The notes beneath the pieces are model-generated. The model did no database searches and was not told where the DNA came from. It was given only the letters and a program-made list of their open reading frames with translations. A stretch of DNA of 45,701 bases from Akkermansiaceae bacterium. Lineage in GTDB: Bacteria; Verrucomicrobiota; Verrucomicrobiia; Verrucomicrobiales; Akkermansiaceae. A program made the translations under genes and the position numbers. The stretch spans positions 1 to 45,701 of the forward strand of contig JAPKDA010000007.1 in the NCBI GenBank assembly GCA_028822695.1. The letters run 5' to 3'. This document shows, one piece after another, positions 15,812 to 23,282 of this stretch; the first letter of the stretch is position 1; each line of letters starts with the position of its first letter.

Positions 15812-18196
15812 ATGCTCATCTCACTCAATTGGCTCAAAGACCACGTTGACCTCAGTGGCCTCAGCAACTCAGAACTCTCCGACATCCTCACCTTCGCCGG
15901 CGTGGAGGTCGAGGGCATCGAAGAACAAGGGATCTCCACCGACCTCGTTGTCGTTGCGGAGGTAAAGCAGGCCGAACAGCACCCCAACGCAGACCGCCTC
16001 AAAGTCTGCCAGGTCGACGCAGGTGAAGACCAACTCCGCCAGATCGTCTGTGGTGCCAGCAACTACAAAGTCGGCGACAAAGTCCCCTGTGCCCTGCCTG
16101 GCGCCACCCTCCCGGCCGGCTTCACGATTGGTGAAACCAAAATGCGTGGCGTCGAGTCCCGCGGCATGCTCTGCGCCGCCTCCGAAATCGGCCTTCATGA
16201 CGAAGTCGACGGCTTGATGATCCTCCCCAGCGACTGGACCACCGGCACCCCCGTCGCCAATCATGTCGAGTCCGACACTATTTTCGAAATCGAAGTCACC
16301 CCCAACCGGCCCGATCTCCTCAGCCACTACGGCATGGCCCGAGAAGTCGCCGCCCTCACCGGCCGCGAACTCAAGAATCACGAAACAAGCACTCCCTCCA
16401 CCGCACCCGCCGGAGACGCCGTCTCCATCGACGGTCAGGAGACCTGCAAACTCTACACTGCCCTCCGCATCAACGGCGTGAAGGTCAGCGAGAGTCCTGA
16501 GTGGCTTCGCACCAAGCTCGAAGCCATCGGCCTACGCCCGATCAACAACATTGTCGATATCACCAACTTCATCCTCCACGAGCACGGCCAACCATTGCAC
16601 GCCTTCGACGCGGCAAAGGTCACCGGTGGACTTCACATCCGGAACGCCAGCGACGACGAATCATTCGATGCCCTCGACGGGGAATCCTATCCGCTCCGGA
16701 CCAACGACTGCGTGATCTCCGACGAATCCGGTAATGCCCTCGCCCTCGGCGGCATCATGGGCGGCGAGGACTCCGGTGTCACCGAAACCACCACGGACAT
16801 CATCCTCGAATCCGCCTGGTTCCATCCTCCTTCCATCCGGGCTACTTCCCGGCGCCTCAACCTCATGTCCGACTCCTCTTACCGCTTCGAGCGCGGAGTA
16901 GACCCAGGCAACGTTCTCTCGGCCTCGGCTGCCGCAGCCAAACTGATCCTTGAACTCGCCGGTGGAAGCGCAGCCGGCAACACACTCGCCCAAGGCGCGG
17001 AGCCGGTCCTCACCCAGCCCGTCCAACTCGACGCCGACCGCCTCGCCCAGATGGTGGGTGACTCCATCTCCCTCGAGGATGCTTCCGCAGCCCTCGAACG
17101 CCTCGGCCTCGCCCCCCTCGGAGACAACAAGTGGGACATCCCCAGCTACCGCGCCGATCTCCAGCGTCACGTCGATCTTGCTGAGGAAATCGTTCGTGTT
17201 GCTGGCCTCGATGCAATTCCCTCCCGCCTGCAAGCCCGTCCAGCCGCGCCCAGCACCGCAGACGATCTCTACGATCATGCTCTCGACCTCAAAAAGCAAC
17301 TGGCCGCCCTCGGCTTCTTCGAGGCGCAAACCATCAAACTGATTTCCGACGAGCAAACCAACGACGCCCTTCCCCTCCGCCCCCTTCAAGACGGAGACCT
17401 GATCCGGGTCAGCCTTCCTCTCAGTGAGGATCACACCACCATGCGTCCCAGCATGGCTCCCGGCCTCCTCACTACAGCCTCACGCAACAGCCGCCAGGGT
17501 GCGAAGTCCCTCCGTTTCTTCGAATCCGGACGCTGCTTCCGAAACGCGGGAGGAGGAAAAGCCTCCGATCTCGAAACCGAACAACTTGGCCTCCTCATGA
17601 GCGGAGCTGCCGGAGCCGAGGCATGGAACAGCGGTGAGAACCGCACCTTCGACGCCTTCGACCTCAAGGGTGTTCTCTCCTCCCTTCTCCCCGGTCACAC
17701 CGTCCAACTGGAGAGCACCAAGGCCGGAGCCTTTCTCCTCTCCGCCAAGATCACGGTCAATGGCAAGCCACTCGGCTCCCTGGCCCAACTCTCTCCAACC
17801 CGCGGCCGCCAACTCGACCTCGACGATCCTGTCTATCTCGCCGAACTCGATCTCAGCAAGGTCCTCGCCCTCCGCTCAGCAGATCGCAAGGTCCGCGAAC
17901 TTCCCCAATTTCCCGGATCAACCCGCGACGCAGCCTTGGATGCACCCGCGACACTCAGCAACGCCGAGATCGAAAAAGTCTTGAGCAAACTGAATGAGCC
18001 TATCCTCGTGTCCTCCACCTGCTTCGATGTCTTCAGCGACCCGACCGGTGAAAAACTCGCCGCAGACCGCAAGTCGATCGCCTACTCTTTCTTCTACCGC
18101 CACACCGAGCGCACCCTCACCGGGGAGGAAGTCGATCAAGCCCACGCCAAGGTCCTCGCCCACCTCACCAAGGCCCTTCCGGTCAGCTTCCGGTAA
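15812..18196 (+). CDS. pheT: Phenylalanine--tRNA ligase beta subunit
   Basis: This is the large subunit of PheRS, which provides tRNA binding and editing of misactivated tyrosine. An N-terminal EMAP-type tRNA-binding domain (about residues 40-150, HPNADRLKVCQVDAGE) is followed by the B3/B4 editing domain with HEHGQPLHAFDAAKV, GGIMGGEDSGVT and ESAWFHPPSIRATSRRLNL. Next come the B5 domain, a class II-like core and a C-terminal ferredoxin-fold anticodon-binding domain (QFPGSTRDAALD, SIAYSFFYRHTERTLTGEEV). At 794 residues it is full length. The ATG is immediately downstream of pheS. Confidence 0.97.
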   Translation: MLISLNWLKDHVDLSGLSNSELSDILTFAGVEVEGIEEQGISTDLVVVAEVKQAEQHPNADRLKVCQVDAGEDQLRQIVCGASNYKVGDKVPCALPGATLPAGFTIGETKMRGVESRGMLCAASEIGLHDEVDGLMILPSDWTTGTPVANHVESDTIFEIEVTPNRPDLLSHYGMAREVAALTGRELKNHETSTPSTAPAGDAVSIDGQETCKLYTALRINGVKVSESPEWLRTKLEAIGLRPINNIVDITNFILHEHGQPLHAFDAAKVTGGLHIRNASDDESFDALDGESYPLRTNDCVISDESGNALALGGIMGGEDSGVTETTTDIILESAWFHPPSIRATSRRLNLMSDSSYRFERGVDPGNVLSASAAAAKLILELAGGSAAGNTLAQGAEPVLTQPVQLDADRLAQMVGDSISLEDASAALERLGLAPLGDNKWDIPSYRADLQRHVDLAEEIVRVAGLDAIPSRLQARPAAPSTADDLYDHALDLKKQLAALGFFEAQTIKLISDEQTNDALPLRPLQDGDLIRVSLPLSEDHTTMRPSMAPGLLTTASRNSRQGAKSLRFFESGRCFRNAGGGKASDLETEQLGLLMSGAAGAEAWNSGENRTFDAFDLKGVLSSLLPGHTVQLESTKAGAFLLSAKITVNGKPLGSLAQLSPTRGRQLDLDDPVYLAELDLSKVLALRSADRKVRELPQFPGSTRDAALDAPATLSNAEIEKVLSKLNEPILVSSTCFDVFSDPTGEKLAADRKSIAYSFFYRHTERTLTGEEVDQAHAKVLAHLTKALPVSFR

Positions 18197-18212
18197 GAGC
18201 ACAACTGCTGGT

Positions 18213-18453
18213 CTAGCTCTCCAAAGCAGCCTGGTAGATTTCAAGATCAGCCGGCGAATAACAACAGAATACGATGTCCATTGAGCTCGGCCTGCATGCG
18301 GCAACGGCAATCGCCGCGGCTCGCTCAGGAGGAAATCCGTAAATTGTAAATGGCCCCATCTGCTCCGCCACCACCCGGCAGAGACGAATTCGCAGCATAG
18401 ACGATCGCATCGACTTCAAGGCCAGTAATGTCGGCTCGAACCGCCTTCATCAT
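18213..18453 (-). pseudogene. Macro-domain protein relic, internally deleted
   Basis: Reading the minus strand from ATG 18453, the product starts [20 protein letters not shown] then [15 protein letters not shown], matching the N-terminal half of macro domains (DIT..[24 protein letters not shown]). It then goes out of frame and stops. In a second frame the sequence continues [14 protein letters not shown], then MDIVFCCYSPADLEIYQAAL to TAG 18213-18215, matching the macro-domain C-terminus (STGxYGxPxxxAAxIAV, VxFCCxSxxDxxxY). About 80 residues in between, including the phosphate-binding STG loop, are gone. The gene probably hydrolysed O-acetyl-ADP-ribose or ADP-ribosyl esters before decay. The junction holds two near-adjacent copies of ATTTAC. 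Confidence 0.82.
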
Positions 18454-18505
18454 TCGACCGCTCAAGCTGCTTTAGCGAAACCGGTGAGTCCGACCCGACT
18501 CAAGC

Positions 18506-18739
18506 CTAAGCCAAATCTTCCAACGTCACCGAGCGCTTCTCGCGTGAACCGAGAATCAGTGCCTGATCGACGACGCGGATCGGGTCGTTGTCGAAACGAT
18601 ACCCATGGCAGTTCGGACAAACCACCGTGCCTGCTCCAACGATCGACTCACAACCTTCACAGACCTGGTAGTCCAACGGATTGGACGCAATCATCTGTGC
18701 CTTCTGGATACGGTCGTCGAGTTGTAGTTCAGCAGACAT
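18506..18739 (-). CDS. Small zinc-ribbon protein, unknown function
   Basis: This 77-residue protein has two Cys pairs, C27-x2-C30 and C41-x2-C44 (VCEGCESIVGAGTVVCPNCH), that form a classic zinc ribbon. It is flanked by an acidic N-terminal helix (MSAELQLDDRIQKAQM) and a charged C-terminus. It has no catalytic motif. It lies downstream of rpsT on the same strand after a 65-bp gap with a hairpin. The role is unknown; nucleic-acid or protein binding is the usual use of such ribbons. The regular Cys spacing and clean start argue that it is real. Confidence 0.7.
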   Translation of the reverse strand: MSAELQLDDRIQKAQMIASNPLDYQVCEGCESIVGAGTVVCPNCHGYRFDNDPIRVVDQALILGSREKRSVTLEDLA

Positions 18740-18787
18740 ATCGCGGGCGGTGAGTGTAGCCCAATGGGCTAGTTAGGGCAACTAGAA

Positions 18788-18802
18788 TTCGGGAAACCCG
18801 AA
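18788..18802 (-). terminator. Hairpin just after rpsT (possible terminator)
   Basis: TTCGGG and CCCGAA form a perfect 6-bp stem with a 3-nt loop, beginning 3 nt past the rpsT stop in the minus direction. The sequence after it is T-rich but lacks a solid T run, so termination may be partial and allow expression of the zinc-ribbon gene. Confidence 0.45.
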
Positions 18803-18804
18803 CT

Positions 18805-19068
18805 TCAGGAACTGGCTTTAACAGCCTTGGACGCCTTGCTCTTCAGGTTAGCGGCCTTGTTCTTGTGAAAGACATTCGCCTTCACTGCTTTATCAACAAC
18901 AGAAGCGTATGCCTTCAACTGCTCCTCAACAGCCTTAGCGTCGCCGCTGGCCGCTGCATCGAGCGTCTTTTTCTTCTGTGTTTTGACCTGAGTCTTCACA
19001 GACTTGTTGCGTTCGGTCCGTGTTGCGGTCTGACGGATCCGTTTAAGAGCTGACTTGTTGTTTGCCAT
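18805..19068 (-). CDS. rpsT: 30S ribosomal protein S20
   Basis: This is a primary 16S rRNA-binding protein of the small subunit. The start MANNKSALKRIRQTATRTER, the Lys/Ala-rich middle and KNKAANLKSKASK near the C-terminus are typical of S20, at 87 residues. A GAAAGGAGG-like ribosome site is not obvious, but the upstream region carries purine-rich sequence (GTAGGAAAAT before the ATG). It is transcribed alone or with the downstream zinc-ribbon gene. Confidence 0.96.
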   Translation of the reverse strand: MANNKSALKRIRQTATRTERNKSVKTQVKTQKKKTLDAAASGDAKAVEEQLKAYASVVDKAVKANVFHKNKAANLKSKASKAVKASS

Positions 19069-19141
19069 CGGTATTTTCCTACGAAAGGGGGCGACACCCT
19101 AGTTTTCAGGTCTCAGTTGTCAAGACTTCCAGAGGGAAAGA

Positions 19142-19789
19142 TCAATCATGTTTCGGAAAGGTCAGCGCGACCTGGCCGGTAGTTCGGTGGGTCTTGGCGT
19201 AGTGCTCCCGGCCCTCGTTGGTCCGGACCAGCGAACCCCTCATAATCCGCACCTGGGAGCCCACTCCAACCCGCTTATACAGGTCGATGACGTCCCGTGA
19301 CTTCATTCGAATACAGCCGTAACTGGCTGGCTGGCCAATCCGCCATTCCTCGGGTGTCCCGTGAATGTAGATAAATCTAGCGTATGTGTTGCGATTCTGG
19401 CTCTCCCGGCCGGTGAGCCAGATAATACGGGAAACAATAGGGTCCCGACCTGGTGCATTGGGCCTCAAAACCTCCCCAGTCGGCCGGCGGCTCTTGAAAA
19501 CAGTGCCTGCTCGGGCTCCTCCCCCTATTTTCTTGGCTACCGCCATCTTCCCCAATGGGGTTCGCTTGCTCCCAAATTGGCTCCCTAGGCCAAACTTGGA
19601 GGTCGAAATCGGGTAAGACTTAATCGCCTGCCCGTCACGCACCAGAAGCAGTTTCTGGTCCTTGACGCTCACAAGCATCTGATTCCTCCGATCTTCGACT
19701 GACCCGCAACTCGCAAAAATGAGCGCAAACCCGCCAAAAATCAGACCAAGGGTGAATTGGCGCAGCATTTTGGATGACATGGGGAACAT
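19142..19789 (-). CDS. L,D-transpeptidase (YkuD) lipoprotein
   Basis: This is a peptidoglycan cross-linking or protein-anchoring enzyme of the YkuD fold. The N-terminal hydrophobic stretch ends in a lipobox (LIFASC|GS), so the protein should be a lipoprotein facing the periplasm. The catalytic motif is clear: IHGTPEE followed by SYGCIRMKSRDV with nucleophile Cys. The N-terminal part has the usual strand pattern QMLVSVKDQKLLLVRDGQAI, then STSKFGLGS and TPLGKMAVA. At 215 residues it is a compact single-domain form without LysM. Three ATG codons lie close together at the start; the exact one is uncertain. Confidence 0.92.
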   Translation of the reverse strand: MFPMSSKMLRQFTLGLIFGGFALIFASCGSVEDRRNQMLVSVKDQKLLLVRDGQAIKSYPISTSKFGLGSQFGSKRTPLGKMAVAKKIGGGARAGTVFKSRRPTGEVLRPNAPGRDPIVSRIIWLTGRESQNRNTYARFIYIHGTPEEWRIGQPASYGCIRMKSRDVIDLYKRVGVGSQVRIMRGSLVRTNEGREHYAKTHRTTGQVALTFPKHD

Positions 19790-19814
19790 CTGTCTGTGGT
19801 TGGCCTTTTCGCCC

Positions 19815-21320
19815 TTAATCTACCTCGTTGTGTCGCCTTTCGGCACTACTAGGCAGAGAATTAACGAAAGATGCTACGGAAGTATAAAAGAAGCCCACCG
19901 GAAAAGGAAGCAGGAAAACGAATGATAGCCAATTTCCGCTTAAAAGAGCGTCCAAAACCACGAACAGGAAGAATACCCCAAACAGGAATTCCACAATCGG
20001 AGTGACCGATTTCATGCCCTTATATCGGCTTTTACGCCATCCGGTGGCCTTGGCTGCTTCCGCCTTCTGACCAATTCCGTATTTCGGAGTCCGCACGAAG
20101 CCTGACTGCTTGTTGAAAATTGCCTCCAGCACCGCCTTGGCGTTGTTGACGGACATCCCGATGCCCAAGGCGAGCAGGAAGGGCAAATAAATGACCTCCT
20201 TCCACCAACTCTTAGGCCGTAGAGCCTTCTGGGACATCAGGTAAAACAAAACGACCGATCCCGAGGCAAAAATGAAGATCGGGATGTGAATCACCAGTTT
20301 GATCCATCCACTGAATTCAGGCTGATACTTCTGGCTCGGAAAAATGAGGAAACAAAGGAGGATCAGAAGAAGATACGCGAAATTCGAGGTGAGATGCGCG
20401 GTGGCCTCCATCTTCACATGGAGTGGGAACTTACTCCTCCAGATTCCAGCCAAGCACTTCTTGCAGCACTGAATCGATCCCTTCGTCCAACGGTGTTGCT
20501 GACTCTTGAAGCCGTCGATATCCACGGGAAGCTCGGCTGGCGTCTCGACATCGTTAAGGAAGATGAACTTCCACCCCTTCAACTGAGCTCGGTAACTGAG
20601 ATCCATGTCCTCGGTGAGTGTGTCGTGCTCCCAGCCTCCCGCATCGGCGATACACTCCCGACGCCAAATCCCGCCGGTGCCATTGAACGTGAAAAAGCGT
20701 CCGCTGCGATTCCGCGCAGTCTGCTCCAATTCAAGGTGACCGTCCAGGAACATGGCCTGCACCCGGGTCAACAGGTTGTAAGTGCGATTGAGATGCCCCC
20801 AACGCGTTTGGATCATTCCAATCTTATCGTCGGTGAAATAATGAATCGTCTTCTGCAAAAGATCAGCATTTGGCACGAAGTCAGCATCGAGAATCAGAAC
20901 ATAATCCCCCTTCGCAGTCAAAAGACCGTGCTCCAATGCTCCGGCCTTGTATCCACTCCGGTCGGTGCGGTGGACGTGCTCGATATCGAAACCCTCAGCC
21001 TTGAGCTTGGCGACTTCCTTCCTCGAAATTTCCACCGTCTCGTCTGTGGAATCATCCAGAAGCTGGATCTGCATCTTGTCGATCGGGTAGTCCAGCGCCT
21101 TGACCGAGCTAAGGAGCCGCTCCACGACATGCATCTCATTGAAAATTGGTAGCTGCACCGTTACCAGTGGCAGCTCCTCGAAATTACTCAGAGGCTCAGG
21201 CTTTCGCCAAGAGTGCTTGAAGTATAAATAGACGATAACCAAGCGATGACACCCGTAGCCCGAGAGGCCGATCAAAACGAGAACGTAGCTACAGTACCAG
21301 AACCAAGAAAGAGCATCCAT
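19815..21320 (-). CDS. Processive family 2 glycosyltransferase, membrane-bound
   Basis: This is an inner-membrane beta-glycan or glycolipid synthase of the cellulose synthase/CslA-like group. An N-terminal membrane helix is followed by a GT-A domain with VTVQLPIFNE, LLDDSTDET, the metal-binding DAD (145-147) and the catalytic TED at 236-238 (DTLTEDMDLSYR). The QQHRW motif (274-278) that marks processive enzymes comes next, then four or more C-terminal membrane helices. At 501 residues it resembles bacterial homologues of glucomannan synthase. The sugar and product cannot be told. It starts 237 bp from a divergent dehydrogenase gene, and the L,D-transpeptidase gene lies 25 bp downstream, so an envelope role is likely. 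Confidence 0.9.
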   Translation of the reverse strand: MDALSWFWYCSYVLVLIGLSGYGCHRLVIVYLYFKHSWRKPEPLSNFEELPLVTVQLPIFNEMHVVERLLSSVKALDYPIDKMQIQLLDDSTDETVEISRKEVAKLKAEGFDIEHVHRTDRSGYKAGALEHGLLTAKGDYVLILDADFVPNADLLQKTIHYFTDDKIGMIQTRWGHLNRTYNLLTRVQAMFLDGHLELEQTARNRSGRFFTFNGTGGIWRRECIADAGGWEHDTLTEDMDLSYRAQLKGWKFIFLNDVETPAELPVDIDGFKSQQHRWTKGSIQCCKKCLAGIWRSKFPLHVKMEATAHLTSNFAYLLLILLCFLIFPSQKYQPEFSGWIKLVIHIPIFIFASGSVVLFYLMSQKALRPKSWWKEVIYLPFLLALGIGMSVNNAKAVLEAIFNKQSGFVRTPKYGIGQKAEAAKATGWRKSRYKGMKSVTPIVEFLFGVFFLFVVLDALLSGNWLSFVFLLPFPVGFFYTSVASFVNSLPSSAERRHNEVD

Positions 21321-21557
21321 AAGTGTTGCGGTGCGAAAATTAAGTGCCCGGAGACCCCCTCCAGAGAATTCCTCGTCGCCTATACCCCCAGCAAAGTCAA
21401 GGCATTCCAGCTCCCCGACAACCCCGCTGCCCCAACTTAAAGAACTTACCTACAATTGCTTACATTCCCGGAAGCTCGAACTCTCCCCCGCTCCCCTGCC
21501 CATACCCCTCTCAAGTCCTCCTTGATGCCCTCATCCATCCCCGATAGTCCACCCCAC

Positions 21558-22421
21558 ATGACTCTCCCCACAAAAACGCCCTCTCTCGCCGTATACGGGC
21601 TCGGGATCATCGGATCACGAGTCGCTGACCTTCTCTCGGCGGCTTCTTACCCTCTCGGGACATGGAGCCGTTCAAGCCGAAGCAGACCCGATTTTGACGA
21701 CGATGCAGCCGCCCTCGCGGATCGCTCAGAGGTAATCCTCTTCTTCCTCAAGGACGCTCCCGCTGTTCGGGAAACCTTCGAGGCCATCCGCCCCACCCTC
21801 CGCTCCGGAAAATCCCTCATCAATCACGCCACCATCGATCTCGAAACGACCCTCTTCCTCGAGAGCGAATGTCGGGCCGCCGGATGTGGATTTCTGAATG
21901 CCCCCTTCACAGGCAGCAAGGTAGCCGCTGGAAACGGGAAGCTTGTTTACTACTGCGGCGGCGACTCCTCCGTTCTCGAAGATTTGCGACCGATCCTTGA
22001 CGTGAGCTCACCGCAAATCATCCCGATGGATTCGGCCTCTCAGGCGACCGTCGTCAAACTGACCACGAACTTGATCTCGGCCTGCACAGTACAGGCCTTG
22101 GCCGAGTCACTTCGTATTTCGCGGGCCCACGGTGTTCCAGCAGAGACTCTCCTTGATGCCATTCAGGGCAATGCCTGCGGCTCAGCCTTAGCGGCCATGA
22201 AGGTCCCAACCATGGAAGCAGAAGACTACGATCCTCACTTTTCGCTCTCCAACATGCTCAAAGACTCCCGCTACGCCATCGACCTCGCCGAGAAAGCGGG
22301 ACTGAATACCCCGGCCATTCGCTGTGTCTCCAAGGAAATGGATACTCTCAACCGCAAGGGTTTGGGCGAACAAGATTTCTCCATCCTCAACTCCCAATTC
22401 AAAAGTGACAACTCCCACTGA
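21558..22421 (+). CDS. NAD(P)-dependent beta-hydroxyacid dehydrogenase (3-hydroxyisobutyrate dehydrogenase family)
   Basis: This is an oxidoreductase of the 6-phosphogluconate/3-hydroxyisobutyrate dehydrogenase superfamily. The Rossmann fold starts at once after the ATG at 21558 (LAVYGLGIIGSRVADLL). The family then shows HATIDLETT, a substrate-binding stretch FLNAPFTGSKVAAGNGKLVY, and the catalytic-Lys helix VVKLTTNLISACTVQALAE. The frame stays open upstream to 21456, but that part is Pro/Ser-rich and lacks family similarity. The length is 287 residues, normal. Its substrate (glyoxylate, succinic semialdehyde or a hydroxyacid) cannot be fixed. The stop overlaps the next gene by 17 bp. Confidence 0.88.
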   Translation: MTLPTKTPSLAVYGLGIIGSRVADLLSAASYPLGTWSRSSRSRPDFDDDAAALADRSEVILFFLKDAPAVRETFEAIRPTLRSGKSLINHATIDLETTLFLESECRAAGCGFLNAPFTGSKVAAGNGKLVYYCGGDSSVLEDLRPILDVSSPQIIPMDSASQATVVKLTTNLISACTVQALAESLRISRAHGVPAETLLDAIQGNACGSALAAMKVPTMEAEDYDPHFSLSNMLKDSRYAIDLAEKAGLNTPAIRCVSKEMDTLNRKGLGEQDFSILNSQFKSDNSH

Positions 22422-23271
22422 TTCCAGCCCCGTCGGCGGCATCCCCCTCTCGCCTCGCGTCATCCTTCACGTGACAGGGGAAGATCGTGTTCGCTTTCTT
22501 AACGGCCAGGTCACCAACGATGTGCGGAACATTCCCGAAGGAGCGTGTCTCTACGCGGCGGTCCTGAACGCCAAAGGAAAACTCGACTCCGTCTGTCACA
22601 TCCGTGCGACTGTGGATGGTTTTCTGATCGATGCCCACCCTTCCCGTCAAGACTCCCTCCTCGCCCGCCTTGATCGCTACCTGATCGCCGATGAAGTGAC
22701 GCTAAGCGACGTTTCCGATCAGTGGCACCTCACTCATCTGCTTGGCATTCCAGCAGACGATCCTCGCCTCTGCCTCCCAAGCGGAACGCTCGTCCACGAG
22801 AACGATCGCTATGGCTGCCCGGGCTTGGACCTCCTGTCCCCTTCTGCGTTGGATATCCCGGAAGATCTCCTCATTGGAGATGACGCCCTCGAGTCATTTC
22901 GAATCTCTCAAGGAGTGCCAGCTTGGCCATCGGAACTCACACCCGGACTCCTCGCACCGGAAGCCGGCTTGGACCAAAATGCGATTTCCTATGAAAAGGG
23001 CTGCTATCTCGGACAGGAAGTCATCTCGCGGGTGAAGCGGGCGGGCAAAACGAACCGGCACTTGGTTCTCCTGGAGGTCCCCGCTCACTCCGCACTCACA
23101 CCGTTCCTAAACGACGACCAACCCGCAGGTGAAATCACCAGCGTTTCGACCGCGAGCATCGGCAACACCGCTCTCGCGCTGGGCTTCCGAAGCCGCAAAT
23201 TTGAAACGAATGCGGAGTTCCAACTTCCCGATGGGAAGGGCTCAGTCAAGGTCCTCCGGCGTCTCGCCTGA
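22405..23271 (+). CDS. ygfZ: YgfZ/GcvT-like folate-binding protein (Fe-S cluster maintenance)
   Basis: This tetrahydrofolate-binding protein is related to GcvT and in known cases helps maturation or repair of Fe-S enzymes. The diagnostic motif KGCYLGQE is present (ISYEKGCYLGQEVISRVK), preceded by the N-terminal HVTGEDRVRFLNGQVTNDV and NAKGKLDSVCHI. The best start is GTG 22405, which gives 288 residues and a 17-bp overlap with the dehydrogenase gene; the longer frame from 22324 lacks family similarity in its extra residues. It ends 11 bp before the convergent bamA stop. Confidence 0.9.
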   Translation: MTTPTDSSPVGGIPLSPRVILHVTGEDRVRFLNGQVTNDVRNIPEGACLYAAVLNAKGKLDSVCHIRATVDGFLIDAHPSRQDSLLARLDRYLIADEVTLSDVSDQWHLTHLLGIPADDPRLCLPSGTLVHENDRYGCPGLDLLSPSALDIPEDLLIGDDALESFRISQGVPAWPSELTPGLLAPEAGLDQNAISYEKGCYLGQEVISRVKRAGKTNRHLVLLEVPAHSALTPFLNDDQPAGEITSVSTASIGNTALALGFRSRKFETNAEFQLPDGKGSVKVLRRLA

Positions 23272-23282
23272 GGAGCCCCGGA

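Noticed and set aside
21321-21557. Promoter in the GT2/dehydrogenase divergent gap
   Set aside because: On the minus strand TTGACT and TATAGG are present but only 10 bp apart, too close for a sigma-70 promoter. Nothing else in the 237-bp gap is convincing.
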